Shown: positions 24,962 to 36,620 of the stretch, one piece after another | How the letters are laid out: every line of letters starts with the position of its first letter | How positions within the stretch are numbered: the first letter of the stretch is position 1 | Origin: Brachionus koreanus | Lineage: Eukaryota; Rotifera; Eurotatoria; Ploima; Brachionidae | Direction of reading: 5' to 3' | DNA: 64,000 bases | NCBI GenBank assembly: GCA_016987375.1 | Contig: PJRA01000263.1 | Coordinates: forward strand, 1,542,540-1,606,539 | Notes under the pieces: model-generated | The model's database searches: none | What the model was told of the DNA's origin: nothing | Seen by the model: the letters and a program-made list of their open reading frames with translations, nothing else | Position numbers and translations under genes: made by a program

Positions 24962-26143
24962 TTTTGCCTTTCATTTATGCATGTAAGCTAAATCGAACAA
25001 AAAACTGGGCCAAAGCCTAATCCGTTTACTTTGTCAATTGGTGAACTCGAAAATTTGTAATTAACCCCAATGTTGATTATATTTTGTTCGAAAAAATCTT
25101 TATTTTATAGAAGTGTAATATTTTTGTTAATATAAGTATATATTTTGTTATGAAAAAATTATTATATTTCAAGAGATTTGAAGGGTAAAAATGCGAAAAA
25201 TTCAAATATGTTTAGTATCTGTTTGTCGATATTAAACGAGAAAGAGAGCTCGAAAAAAAATTGTTTATTAAAATAAATTATAAATTTTTGCATATTTTTT
25301 AATTATTAATTTTGTTTTTATAATGAGATTTTAGTTGGATTCTGATTTTTTTCAGGACTAAATACCATTTATAATGTGATTTGAGAAAAGAATAGTTTTT
25401 TATTATTTTTTCGGTTAAAATAATAAATAATGTTGACATAGAAAGATGAAATTTGAGTCATTTGTTGAAAATGTTGTTTACTTAAATTTTTTTTTTAATA
25501 AAAATGGTCAATTAAATAGAAGAAGTTGAATTTTATTATTTCTCTGAGAGACTGATTTAATTTTTGTCTGGTTAAAATAATATATTAAAAAAATCTCAAA
25601 TAGGTTTGCATTTAAAAAAGCAGAAAAATCGATGTTTATAATTTAAAATAATTGTTATTCACACACATATATATTTTAATATACTTTATAATAAAAATAA
25701 TAAAAAATATATAAAATAGCAATATTATTTTATGAAGAATAAAACAAACATGACAAAATATCAGTAATAAAACAAATATGCAATCATTTAGTTTTCATTT
25801 ATCTTTAAGATTTAACATTTATTTTAGAACTTAATGCAAAATTTAAAAACCAATTTGCTGCAGGTGTAGGATTACTCTTGTTATATGGATATTTGATTAA
25901 TATAAAGACAGATAAAGATAAAAACGAGTTAAAATTGCTCTTTTTTTTTTAAAATATATTTATTGTTTTATATTTTATATATCTTAAGATACAATATTCT
26001 GAAAAACCGAATAAAATATTAAAAAATGTCCAATTATAAAATTAGAAATGCAAATAAAATTTTTTAATAAAAATAATTCAACATAAAACACAAAAAACAC
26101 TCCTTAAAAATATTTATTATAAAGGAGTTTAAAATAAACCAAA
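24962..26143. other. Intergenic, no gene seen
   Basis: It lies between the dynein intermediate chain start and nanos copy 2. It holds the promoter of the former and the 3' flank of the latter, and is otherwise AT-rich with no recognised repeat or frame. Confidence 0.5.
26099..26130 (-). other. Hairpin in the 3' flank of nanos copy 2
   Basis: ACTCCTT and AAGGAGT are separated by about 16 AT bases and lie within 45 bases of the stop codon of nanos copy 2. The element is absent from copy 1, whose 3' flank is different. Nanos messages are commonly controlled by 3' UTR structures, but a role here is only a suggestion. Confidence 0.35.
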
Positions 26144-26668
26144 TTAAAATCTCGATTGCATCAAAATCGTGTTTCTCTTTTGAGTCTTGAATTTCTTGCA
26201 ATAAGTAATTGTGTGAGCATTTTCACCTGATTGACCACAAGCTGGACATATATATTCTTTCAATAATGGACATGTTACTCTACCTTGAATATTTTTGATT
26301 GAATGCGACTTGTAAATGTGTTCTGGCTCACCATTTGTTTTGCAAAATGTACAAATAATTTGTTTGCTTGGATTTCTCTCCAAAATACGAGCACTTTTGA
26401 TAGCATATTTTTCAAAATCAAATTTTATTATTTCTGATGGTCTCACTCTTCCTTGAATTATTGAATTTTCATGTGAAGATGAACTAATCGAATTTGTTGA
26501 CGGTGATTTACAAGAGTCTAAAGATGAATTTGGTGATACTGAACAAGATCCACTCATTTTTCTTATTTGATCATATTTTTTAAATGCATGAGAATCTTGA
26601 CTTTTTATTATTGAATCGACAAATTGTTGCAAACCAAAGACCAATTGATTTTTGTTAATAATTTCCAT
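26144..26668 (-). CDS. nanos: Nanos-type zinc finger protein, copy 2
   Basis: A second intact 174-residue nanos gene, identical in protein to copy 1 except for the last residue (SRF instead of SRN). The C-terminal pair of CCHC fingers is complete. At DNA level I noticed one internal coding change (26306, a silent Ser codon change) and a few changes at the edges. The upstream region matches copy 1 for about 230 bases, while downstream of the stop the two are unrelated. Both frames are open, so both may be functional. The near identity means either a very recent duplication or gene conversion, or less likely an assembly artefact from haplotypes. Confidence 0.92.
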   Translation of the reverse strand: MEIINKNQLVFGLQQFVDSIIKSQDSHAFKKYDQIRKMSGSCSVSPNSSLDSCKSPSTNSISSSSHENSIIQGRVRPSEIIKFDFEKYAIKSARILERNPSKQIICTFCKTNGEPEHIYKSHSIKNIQGRVTCPLLKEYICPACGQSGENAHTITYCKKFKTQKRNTILMQSRF

Positions 26669-26900
26669 TTTTTAACTTGATTATTCAGATTGCTCAATTG
26701 TTTTTTAGATTGATTAATTTTTAAATTGATTTCGATGCTCTTTGCACATGATTTCCAAGAGTATAAATACTCAGTCAATTAATTAGAATAAAACAGATAA
26801 TAATAAGGTGTGAATTTTATGCGTACTCTAGATTTTGAAATATCAAAGAATTTATTTTTCTTTTGACTAAAGGAAATGTAAGTTTGGGTTTTCGGTAAAG
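26154..26900. repeat. Segmental duplication unit B (nanos plus upstream region)
   Basis: Direct-orientation partner of 1014-1760, offset by 25,140 bases. The edges coincide with the nanos stop codon and with a point about 230 bases upstream of the ATG. Confidence 0.9.
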
Positions 26901-27629
26901 ATAAGATTTTATTCGGATTAATTTCTACAAAATTTTTGTTACCAAACATCTAGGAAATCTCAAAGAATATTTTTTTATTGAAATAGTGATTTTGATTAAT
27001 TAAGCTTTGTTATTTATTATTATTAATTATTTATTTAATTAAAGTTTAAGACCCATGGACAAATTGAAATTAGAAAAATGGACAGTTAAATGTTAAATAT
27101 TTATGTATATTTATTTATTTTTTTTATTTTTTAGATTTAAGAAAATTAATCAATTTTTTATTATATCAAAAATATTGTGCAGTTTTTTGAAAATTTAATG
27201 AAGATTGCTCATTTATCTATAGTTTAAATTTTATTATTTATTGCAGAACCAGCTTCTGTCACACCTAAAATAGAATCCTTACAAAAAAAATTAATATTTT
27301 CAATTTTCTTTCCAGTATGAGTAACAAAACAAATTATTTTGTTTTTCAAGTTTTAAATTTAATTAATTACACAAAAAAAAATTTTATACTGCGAAAAAAA
27401 ATAAAGATAAAAATTTTTTAAACTTTTTGTTTTTGGTATTTTTTCTTAGTCTAAAATGAAATTGCCAAATGCTACTAAGAATTTCATAAATAAATTTGTA
27501 AATTCTTATATGCTTTGCTCACTTAATAGAATAGGGCAAATTTGATCAAAATTAATAATATTAAATAATTTAAAATTTTATTTTTTTCAATAAAAAAAAT
27601 TATAAAAACAAAATTAAATAGATTTTATT
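26901..27629. other. Intergenic, no gene seen
   Basis: AT-rich interval between nanos copy 2 and the end of the radial spoke gene. Only the latter's 3' untranslated region is expected here. Confidence 0.45.
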
Positions 27630-30600
27630 TTAATCATCTTCTTCTTCATCTTCTTCGCCTTCAACTTTATCTTCGTCACTATTTTCCTCATCATCTGCTT
27701 CATTTGTTTCTTGAGCTTTCTTAAGGGCCTCTTCTTGCAAAACAGTCGGATCTTCTGTTTCAGTTATTTCCGGACCGCTTACATACTCTGGTTGCGGCAA
27801 TGGTGGCAAAATTGGGTTCAAATTGTCCACTGAATACTTCTGACCCCATCCAACATAAATATTTTCAAATTTTCTGTATTTTTGTTATGAATTGAAAATT
27901 AAACAGACTTAATTGAATTGATCAAATTACTTTTCTGTTCCGAAAGCAAAGGCTCCTGGCCACAAATTAGAGCGCACAAACGCACAAGCAAATTGGGAAA
28001 CCAAATTAGATGATGATCTTGCAGTCCAAGCTGGCTGTCCATCGATTTCAAAATCTTCTGTCAGAGGTGTTAGAAGTTGCGGACCAACCTCTGGTTCTGG
28101 CATATCTGGCTCATCTTTTTCTTCCTCTTCGTCTTCTATTTCCGCTTCTTCTTCACCTTTTTGACTCGGATTCCACCATTTAGTTCTACCTTGTGGTAAA
28201 ATGTGCAAAACATGATGCACCCAATTTGCAGTGTCTATCAGTTCTCGAGCTGGTAGCCCTTCGAATTCTTCGTTTTGAATGAACGAATCTCTTCCACCTT
28301 CTTCTTCGGCTTCGGCTTCACCTTCTTCATCAAATTTGTAAAATCCAATCGGAGATATATGAGTGCCAGCGCTTATTCTTGCAATCTGAGCTCTCAAGTA
28401 GCTTGCTTCATTTCCTTGAAATGGCGGATATGAAACCACTGGAGCTTCTAAGTTTCCGGTGAAAAATTTTCTTATTTTTCTTGCTCCTGATATTTGTGAT
28501 GGTGTTACATTTGGTAAACGTGTCCAAGGCTTACCAGCTTAAATTAAATAAAAAATCAACAATTTCTTAATAATTTAAATAATAATTTTTTATTGAATTA
28601 TTGGCATATTGAAGTTTATGATCAAAATTTAATGATCATGCTCAAATATAATTTTTTATATAAATTTCTAAGAAGTTTTTTAAATGAAAAATTTAATGCA
28701 AATAAATATTTTCATGAGTAGCGTGATATGTTAAACTATATCCAGTTATTTTGCATAATTCTGCATTCAGAAATCGTTTGCAGAAATTTGCACACCTAAA
28801 AAATTAAGATTAACATTGAATGTTAACTTTAAAAATATGCTTCTGCAATAAATTTTTTACTCAAAAATATTTTAAAACCTTTTTCAATCATAATTCTTGA
28901 GTTTAATTTGATAATAAACTTCAATTTGCCGAATCTTTGTTTTATTGAAAATGATAACGTTTTTAAGAAGAAGAAAATACTAATTTTGGTGAGATTTTAT
29001 AAACTGTTCTTCTTTACTATCAAAAATTCAAAAAACTTTAATATTCTTAAATTTTATCTTAAAAATAAATTTTCCCATGTTAATTCGCTACCTTTTTTTT
29101 GGATAGATAGAGCTTATAAATTTTTTTAAAACCAAACAATTTTGTATTTTTTCTATCCTTCTTAACAATATTTTAAAATATGGCTTGATATTTTAATTAA
29201 ATTTTTATTTAAAAAAAAAATTGCTTAATAAATTTAAAAATTTTTACATAAAAAAGTTTTGAAAAAGAGTTGAAAAATAATTCATCATATTAAGAAATGA
29301 TAAGTTTATCTAAATTTTTGCGAGTTAAAGTTGGAACCTAAAAAATTTTTAAAAATCTACAGCTTTAGTCTTTAGCTTACAGAATCTTTAAAATCTTTAA
29401 TTTCTAATGGCTTTAATTTTTTTCTGTAACTATTTTGGGTTTTATTTTTCTTCCAAAAAAAAAATTTAAAAGATTATTTTAAGTTGTGAGGATATACTCT
29501 GCGAGTAAGTCAAATTAAAATTTGCAAAAAAAAAAGATTTCAGTTTTATTAATATCGGTAGGTTGAAAAAACATGACAGAAAACTACGGCCAAAATAATG
29601 TAATGTCATTCATTTAAGTTATTGTCAAAATATGTTACGTTTTTTTTTGATATTTTGGACATAAAAATTTAATTTTATACTTTAAAAGTAAGTTTAAAAA
29701 AAAAAGTCTTTTTTTATAACGATGTAATATTTTTATTCATATGTTTTATTTTAGTTAAGTATTTTTAGTTTAAACAAAGACTCAATTAAAAAAACCATAG
29801 ACTCAAATAGGAACTCTTCATACTTAAAAAAAATTTAAAACGGATATTATCTTTCGAATAGTTTCATAAAAATATATAAATTATAATATTGTCTTCTTAA
29901 ATATTTCCATTATTTAAAGAATTAAAAGGGATTTTATTTTTTAGATTCATATTTTATCTTGATAATACAATATTAAAGTTTGTTGGTTTCGACAGTAATT
30001 AAATATTAACAATTTTTACATTTGACTGAAAATACTTTGTAAATTAAATTTTGAAATAACAAAAAATTGAATTTGGTTCAATTTCAAATAAAATGCTCAT
30101 TTTAATGCTTGTAATTGGAAAAAGTTTTTTTTTTTTAAATTAAAAAAATTGTTTCAAATTTTAATTTTGAAACTTCAAACTTAATTTCTGCATTTATTTA
30201 AAAAATCTAATTTAAATGCATTTAAAATTTGTCCAAAAATACACGAAAATATCAAAAATATCAAAAAATTTTTAGTTGTTCTAGTGTAAAATTCAAGTCG
30301 TTTTAAAGCAATTTAAAAATCTAAGTTAAACAAGGGAACTTAAATCGCTGACTTTTTTAAAAAGAAAAAAAATCTTAGTTTTTTATCTATCTTAATAAAT
30401 TTTAATTAAAATATTAATTTATAAAGTAATTTTTTTAAATTTTTTGTTTTTTATTAAAAAATTAACTTACGTGCATTGCACACATAATAGACATATTTAT
30501 TAGTTCCAGAACCATATGGCTCTTTTGGAGCTTGTGCAGGAGCCTTATAAGTAGATTTCGGCACTGGATCCTCTTCTTCATTTTCTTCACTATCCTCTTT

Positions 30601-31281
30601 TTCGGCCTCTTCAACTTCCTCTTCTTCCTCTGGCTCCTCTTCGTCTTTGCCTTCCTGGAATTTCAACTCGGCAATGTAGTAATTTTGCTCAATACCAAAA
30701 ACTTTTCCCCAAAATCGAATGCTCTCCAAAGCATACTTTTCTACAAGTTGCTTCAAAGCTAACCAAATTCGGTAAGTTTCCTCGCGACCAATTCCAACCC
30801 CAGCTTGTTCAAAATAATAGCTTAATTCCAACAAATTAGGAAGAGGAGTTTCGGACTCGTCCATTTCGCCTAGATTTTCTTCTTCTTCGCCTTCTCTCTA
30901 AAGTAAAAAATATCAAAAAAAACCTAAATTTTTTTCCTATTTACAATGTAAAGACTGCGTTGAATTTCAGCAAGTTTGGTCTCGGTTGATTTGTCTGGTT
31001 TATCTATAATAGTATCGGATTTGCTCACAAATTTCTCTTTCTTTTCCAAACGACTTATATCCTCAAGCACGTCGACTGCATCAGCCGGTCTTTCAGTTAA
31101 AAGTCTAGTTAATACTTTGGCCAAATGGTCATAGCTATATTGTTAAAAAAAAAATTAAGTTTGAACTTTAAATTTTAACTTTTGATTTAGATTACACATT
31201 ATCTCCTGACTTGGTGCTTGTCTGAAGCAAATACGCTTTGGCATCCTGAAATTTTTGCTCAACCTCGGTGTTTTCGGACAT
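27630..31281 (-). CDS. RSPH4A: Radial spoke head protein 4/6 homologue
   Basis: Five exons (31196-31281, 30945-31134, 30471-30897, 27931-28537, 27630-27873) join in frame to 517 residues. The protein belongs to the spoke-head module of 9+2 motile axonemes and transmits signals from the central pair to dynein arms. Landmarks in order: an N-terminal [14 protein letters not shown] followed by [36 protein letters not shown]-type [36 protein letters not shown] with [45 protein letters not shown]; and YVGWGQKYS near the end. Three acidic Glu-rich runs interrupt the domain and the C-terminus is acidic (EEDEEEDD), as in animal homologues. Intron 3 is long (1.9 kb); the others are about 50-60 bases. 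RSPH4A versus RSPH6A cannot be decided. Confidence 0.95.
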
Positions 31282-31664
31282 ATCTTTCAATAAGTATGCT
31301 CTATCGTTGAATACTTTACTTTTTTTATTATGTTATTAAAATTTTATTTTTCATTAGTGTTTAATATAAATGTTGCTATGGCAACATAGATAAATAATGC
31401 GACCTCGCTCATGGAAGTTGTTTAGGCTTTAAATCAGTTAAATAAAAATAACTACTTAGCAACAGAAGAATAATTATTTTCGAAAATTAATTCTGGTTTA
31501 GTTTTTCAGAATTTCGAAAACGAGTTTTCTAAATTACCTGAAAAAAAAAAACTTCGCTACTAGAATGAAATTCAAAATAAATCCTAAAAATTTAGGCTCA
31601 AAAGAAAATAACTCGTTATGCCAAAAAAATAATTCAAAAAATTATTCTCCAAATTTCACTGAAA
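31282..31664. other. Divergent promoter region
   Basis: 383 bases separate the start codon of the radial spoke gene (-) from that of the first tetraspanin (+). Both promoters must lie here or in unseen 5' exons. No specific motif was recognised. Confidence 0.4.
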
Positions 31665-32687
31665 ATGAAGCTAGCTCAACTATCCAATCTGCCTACAAAT
31701 AAAATATTGCTATTCTCATTCAATATTATTTTTCTAGTAAGTTAAAAGATCAATTTTTTTAATTTAATAAATTTGGATGAAATGTTCAATTGTTTAGCTT
31801 GTGTCATGTGCCTTAATTGGCTTAGGAAGTTGGCTTGTAGATATCATTGATGAAAAGCCCAATATTCCAGCTATCAAAGAAAAGTACACTGTAGTTGGAG
31901 GTTTGATGCTTGCGGCTGGAATTGCTGGTTTTTTCACTGCGAGTTTTGGATTTGCTCTAACTGTTTGCAGAAATAAATATTCCATTTTCACAGTAAATTT
32001 CAGTCTCTGATAAACTAAATTAATAACTATTAAAAAATATTTTCAAGTATTTTGTACTGGTTTTTATGCTTCTTTTACTAGGTATTGCTGTTGGAATTGT
32101 AGGCCTAGTTTTCGCAGGTAATATTTGATCAAATATTTAAGCATATTTAAATATTTAATACAAATTTGAATTAAAGATAGGAGTGAATTAAAAATATCTC
32201 AATTTTTGACAAAAGATTTACTCTTATCAAATAGTCAGCTGGCTGATCAGATCCAAAGAGAGGTAAGCTATTTTGGTAATGAGATTAATACCTTAAATTT
32301 TAAAATTTAGTTTAAATGCTGTGGTTTGAATGGTCCTAATGATTGGGAAAATATTCCATCATCTTGCTGTGCAGATATTAGCAATGTAAAATTTTTGAAA
32401 AATTTTAAAATTTATTTAAATTTATTTTTATAATTTTGAAGGCTGACTGTCAAAATGGTTCGAATGTAAATTTTTGAAAAAAAAATGACAAATTTTTTAT
32501 TTTTGTTTAGTTTAAAAAAGGTTGTATTAGTGCAGTTTCTGATTCAATCAGTTTAGATTTGGCTATATCAGGCGGAATATCATTAGCTGTTGGCTTGATT
32601 CTGTTGCTAGGAGTTATTTTGGCCAGTCATTCATTTTTGGAAATACATGAAAAAAATAAGAACAATGCATATGAGAGAAATTTTTAG
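31665..32687 (+). CDS. Tetraspanin, gene 1 of a tandem pair
   Basis: Seven small exons (31665-31736, 31798-31992, 32048-32117, 32177-32262, 32311-32385, 32442-32465, 32511-32687) give 232 residues. Tetraspanins organise membrane microdomains with integrins and other receptors. TM1 about 14-38, TM2 about 52-74, TM3 about 90-112, TM4 about 190-214. The large extracellular loop (about 113-188) has the diagnostic CCG at 144-146, a second CC (SSCCAD), then DC and GC, six cysteines in all. The tail is short and charged. Several exons are under 90 bases and visible only through splicing; every junction is GT-AG and in frame. It is followed by a related gene starting 148 bases downstream. Confidence 0.88.
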
Positions 32688-32835
32688 AATATTTTTTAAA
32701 ATTAATTTTGATTTATTTCAATAAAATTCTATCAAGACATTTTATTTTAATTATTTGAATGAGCAGTAATTTGCTCAATAATTTTTTTGATAAACTGAAA
32801 AAAAATATAATTTCGTGTTTAGAAAAAAAATAGAA

Positions 32836-35800
32836 ATGAAATGCAGAAGTGATAATGACCATTTTGTTGAGCCAATTTTGAAATATTTCTTGAGCATTTT
32901 TAATGTTTTTATTTTCGTAAGTATTCGTTATTTATTTGTTCCAAATACCGAAAATTTTTCACCAAAACAATTATTTTTTAAGTGGTTGACTATGGCTGAT
33001 TTTTAGTGAACTTTTAAAACCAAGTTAATTTTTGTTGGACTGCTTAGGGCAATATAATTTTTTCTTGACCTAAAAATGAAATCTAGAAAAATTCTTAAAA
33101 GTTTTTGAACCTATTTAAAGCTAGAAAATAATCGTACTATTTTTAGTTTTATTTTGAATGAAAAATTATCTAGAACAAGAAAATTTGAAAATTTAGAATC
33201 TAAACTGGTTTTAAGCCTTTGAGTCCTATTTAAAATTAATATTTTTCTATTTTTTGTTATTAAACTCTAAAATCTAAATGAAAATTTAGCTAATTATTAT
33301 TAAAAAAATTATTAAAAAAAAATCAGTATTTGGACTCATTTAAAGGATGTTTTTAAAGTTCTTCATCAAAATAAATAAAAAATTAAGAAAATTAAGAAAT
33401 GAGTAAAAAATTTATTATTTGCATTTAAAATTAAAAATAAAAAATAATTTATATTAAATGGAAAATGCATTTGACGCATAAAAAAAAATTAATACCGCAT
33501 AGCCAAAAAAAAATTAAGTAACGTATATAGATTTAGTCATTAAAGCAGAGTAAATCAAAAGTCAAAGTCATGAATTCAAAGTCAAGTCTTTTCTTTGACT
33601 TTACTCAGTCGGTCGAGATTTAGAAACAAGATGAGAAGTAGGATTATCTGAGTTTTCCTTTTTCAAATAAAAAAGATGACTAATATTTTTAAAAAAAATT
33701 AATTAATATTCTAGAGGAAAAAAATTTGGATAAAAACATATTTTTTGATTTTTTAAAATAGACGACAAAAAAAGAAACAAAAACGAAAAAAAATAGAAGA
33801 GATCATATTAAAAATAAGAAATAAAATTAAGTGATTGTATTCTCTTTAACATCTATATTTAAAATTTTAAACAAAAAGATGATATAATAGAGAAAATTAA
33901 TGTTATTATAGAAGATACTGAAAAAATTTATGTTTCAGTTAAATATTGAAATTAAATGTTCAAATCTTCTGAATCTCTTTTAGCTTTGAAAATGTCTATA
34001 TCTTTGAAACTCAGACTTTGACATTGATTTGGTCAAGTTTTGACTTTAAACTTTGACTTTTGACCAACTCTGCATTAAAGCATATAAAAATTAGTCTCAC
34101 ATATGATAAAACAAGTTAAGCACGGCCATTAGAACTCTCTAAAGAATTATTTGTTGAAGCAAAGCGGTAAACTGAAACGAAAGTTTGCCAATTTCTCCAA
34201 TCACTTTCAACACATTGTTTTTTTAAAAAATTCACCAAATGACTTTAATTTAATTTCTTATGCCTTATTATTTATTTTATGAGTCAAAGCTTCTCGTCCA
34301 TTTTAAATGAATGGGAAGAGTAAAATTTGTGATCAAATTTCAATTTTAAAATTTCCATTTTTAAGAAATTTATATCCTTTTTCAAAAGTATGAAAATAGA
34401 GCATTGAAATTATAAAAAATTTTTAAAAATGTGTGATGAAATTCAATTACGCGTTTAAAACGCTCTGATCAAGTTCGAAAAATGAAAATTTAGTTTTAGC
34501 TAACAAAATGAATGGTTGATTTAAAATTGGAAAACGAAATTTTAATAACAAATAAATTAAAAAAGAATTTTAAATAGCTAAAGCACCATAAAGTCGAATG
34601 CTTTAAAGTGTCAAAATTTCTAAAGTAATTTCAGAGTTTTATAAAAGTACAAGTTCCAATCACACTTTTGATTTTCAATGAATAAAATATGAGACTCCAA
34701 GGCTGATATTGACTTAAATTATTCTAATTTTCAATTTTATAGAATTTAAAATAGAAGCAAATTTTTCTCTTCTATTGAATTTTAAATTCTATTTTTATTC
34801 ATTTTATAATTAAAGAACGCCAAATATCAAAATAAAAAATCGGTAAAAAAATTACGATTTAAAGAACTTTTTTGAAAATATTTTAATACTTTAAAGACAT
34901 AATTTTGAAATCACATAAAAAAAATAAAGTTAAATTTAAAAATTTTCAAATCACAAAATTTACAATTTTTTACAGTTTTTAGCAATTGGTTCAATAGTTG
35001 GCGGCTCGTGGCTCTTGTATCAAAAAACTGATGTCGACCAAACCAAAACAAATCTGCAAAATGTTTTTGATATGACAGCGGATTTAGGGGCCTATTTAAT
35101 AACCATCGGAATATTAGGAATCATTTTTTCTGTAATTGGACTAGCTGCTACCATCAGAGAAAACATATTTTTTCTACGCATTGTAATTTGATTACTTTAT
35201 TCAGATAATTAAACTAATAATTTATTAAGTACTTGTTTGTTTTGATTCTAATACTGGTTTTGAATTTGGTAATTGGAGTAGTTTTTTTAATTTATTCAGG
35301 AAAAATAACCTCAGCTGTTATCAACAAAATGCAAACTAGTTTTGTTTTAAACTACTATGATGATAATGAATTAAAGTCGCTATTTGACCTTCTTCAAGGG
35401 CAATATTCTTGTTGTGGCATTCAAGGTTACAAAGGTATTTTTAAAACTTAAAAAATTGAATATTTAAAAAAAAATCTTAGTATCAATTTAATTAAAAGAT
35501 TGGGACTCGAACCCCTACCATTCTTGTAGTTCATCTACTTCATCATTGGCATGTCAAGTTCCTGTTTCTTGTTGCAAAGAGTACATTACTAATAAAGATG
35601 TAATTTGATCAAATAAAAAATTTAATTTTCACCTAAAAGTATTTTTTTAAGAGAATTAATATATTTTGTAGCCAAGATGTTCTAAGAGATGATTCAAAAT
35701 TGACTAGAATAAATACAAAAGGCTGTAGACAAGAAATTATTAATTTGGCACAATTCGGTGTAAAAGTTTTAAGTGGTAGTTTGGTTGGTGTCAGCATTAT

Positions 35801-35978
35801 TTTGGTAAAATTTGGCTTTTTTTCAATAAATTTTTTTATTTTTTCTAAAAAGGGAGCCACTATCATTATGGTTCAATATCTTTTAATACTTATACGCAAA
35901 GAAAAAGCTTTATTCAACGCAAAAAATCAGTATTCAGTTCTTGATGAAGACGATGAAACTGTTGACTATTTAAATTGA
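32836..35978 (+). CDS. Tetraspanin, gene 2 of a tandem pair
   Basis: Six exons (32836-32916, 34976-35182, 35230-35434, 35499-35599, 35652-35804, 35853-35978) encode 290 residues. TM1 is split between exons 1 and 2 (FLSIFNVFIF, then LAIGSIVGGSW). TM2 lies in exon 2, TM3 at the start of exon 3, TM4 across exons 5 and 6. The large loop carries CCG at 157-159, SC, AC, the second CC (PVSCCKEY), FC and GC: eight cysteines, two more than gene 1. A longer cytosolic tail ends in an acidic segment (LDEDDETVDYLN). The first intron is 2.06 kb, has a perfect GTAAGT donor and contains an inverted repeat; the others are about 48-64 bases. An in-frame GTG at 32815 precedes the chosen ATG. Confidence 0.85.
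33538..34085. repeat. Inverted repeat in tetraspanin 2 intron 1
   Basis: The left arm (about 33538-33595, ATTAAAGCAGAGTAAATCAA then AAGTCAAAGTC) and the right arm (about 34018-34085, ending CAACTCTGCATTAAAGC) are inverted copies with some divergence. They enclose about 430 bases of purine-rich, non-coding sequence. It is likely a MITE or fold-back element. Confidence 0.6.
34315..34500. repeat. Diverged copy of the TTTGGCAAAGTAAAA fold-back repeat
   Basis: It contains AGTAAAATTTGTGATCAAATTT on the left and GATGAAATTCAATTACGCGT with GATCAAG on the right, in the same order as in the copies at 2685 and 48903. Divergence is high, so this is tentative. It lies in tetraspanin 2 intron 1. Confidence 0.35.
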
Positions 35979-36620
35979 TACTATAAAAATTAAATGCAAA
36001 TTTTAGATAATTCTTTAAGTTATATGTCAATTATAATAAAATTTATAGCTTTTATTGTCTGATAATCAATTTTATTTTAACCGAATTTTTTTGATTAAAT
36101 TAATAATTTTTGATTTTGATCAATTGCGAAAGAGTTATTTTTTAATTAATTTAAGGTTAATGTTGAAAATAATACTTAGTAATAATAGTTTGAAAATGCT
36201 TTTGAATAATTTATAAGATTATAAAAGTGGAATGAACTTCGGTAGATTTAAAAAATAAAATAAAAATTAGTATGATTTAAAATTTTCGTTTAATGATCTT
36301 CTAATAAAGAAATTAAGAATTAATATGTTTGCAGATAAACAATCATTAGTAATTCTGAAATAACTAAGAGACTGAATAAATTAATTTTCACTTGTCTTTT
36401 AATATAATAAATGATTAGTGTTTTTAAATAAGCTAGATATAAACTCGGCGAAAACATTTTAATGTTTTTTAAGTATACTATATCTACTATTGTCATTTAA
36501 GGGATCATTTCAATTTTATTCAAATTTTTAAAATTTCTAGCTAAGATATCATTTTATCTATTTAAATAAATTACAATTTTTATTTCATAAATTAGTTAAT
36601 TTGTTTACAAAACAAAATGA
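35979..36620. other. Convergent 3' ends
   Basis: 642 bases between the stop of tetraspanin 2 (+) and the stop of Sec15 (-). An AATAAAA-type signal follows the tetraspanin at about 36037. No other feature was seen. Confidence 0.5.

Noticed and set aside
28908..29129. 73-codon plus-strand frame in the radial spoke intron
   Set aside because: Phe/Lys/Asn-rich composition typical of chance frames in AT-rich DNA.
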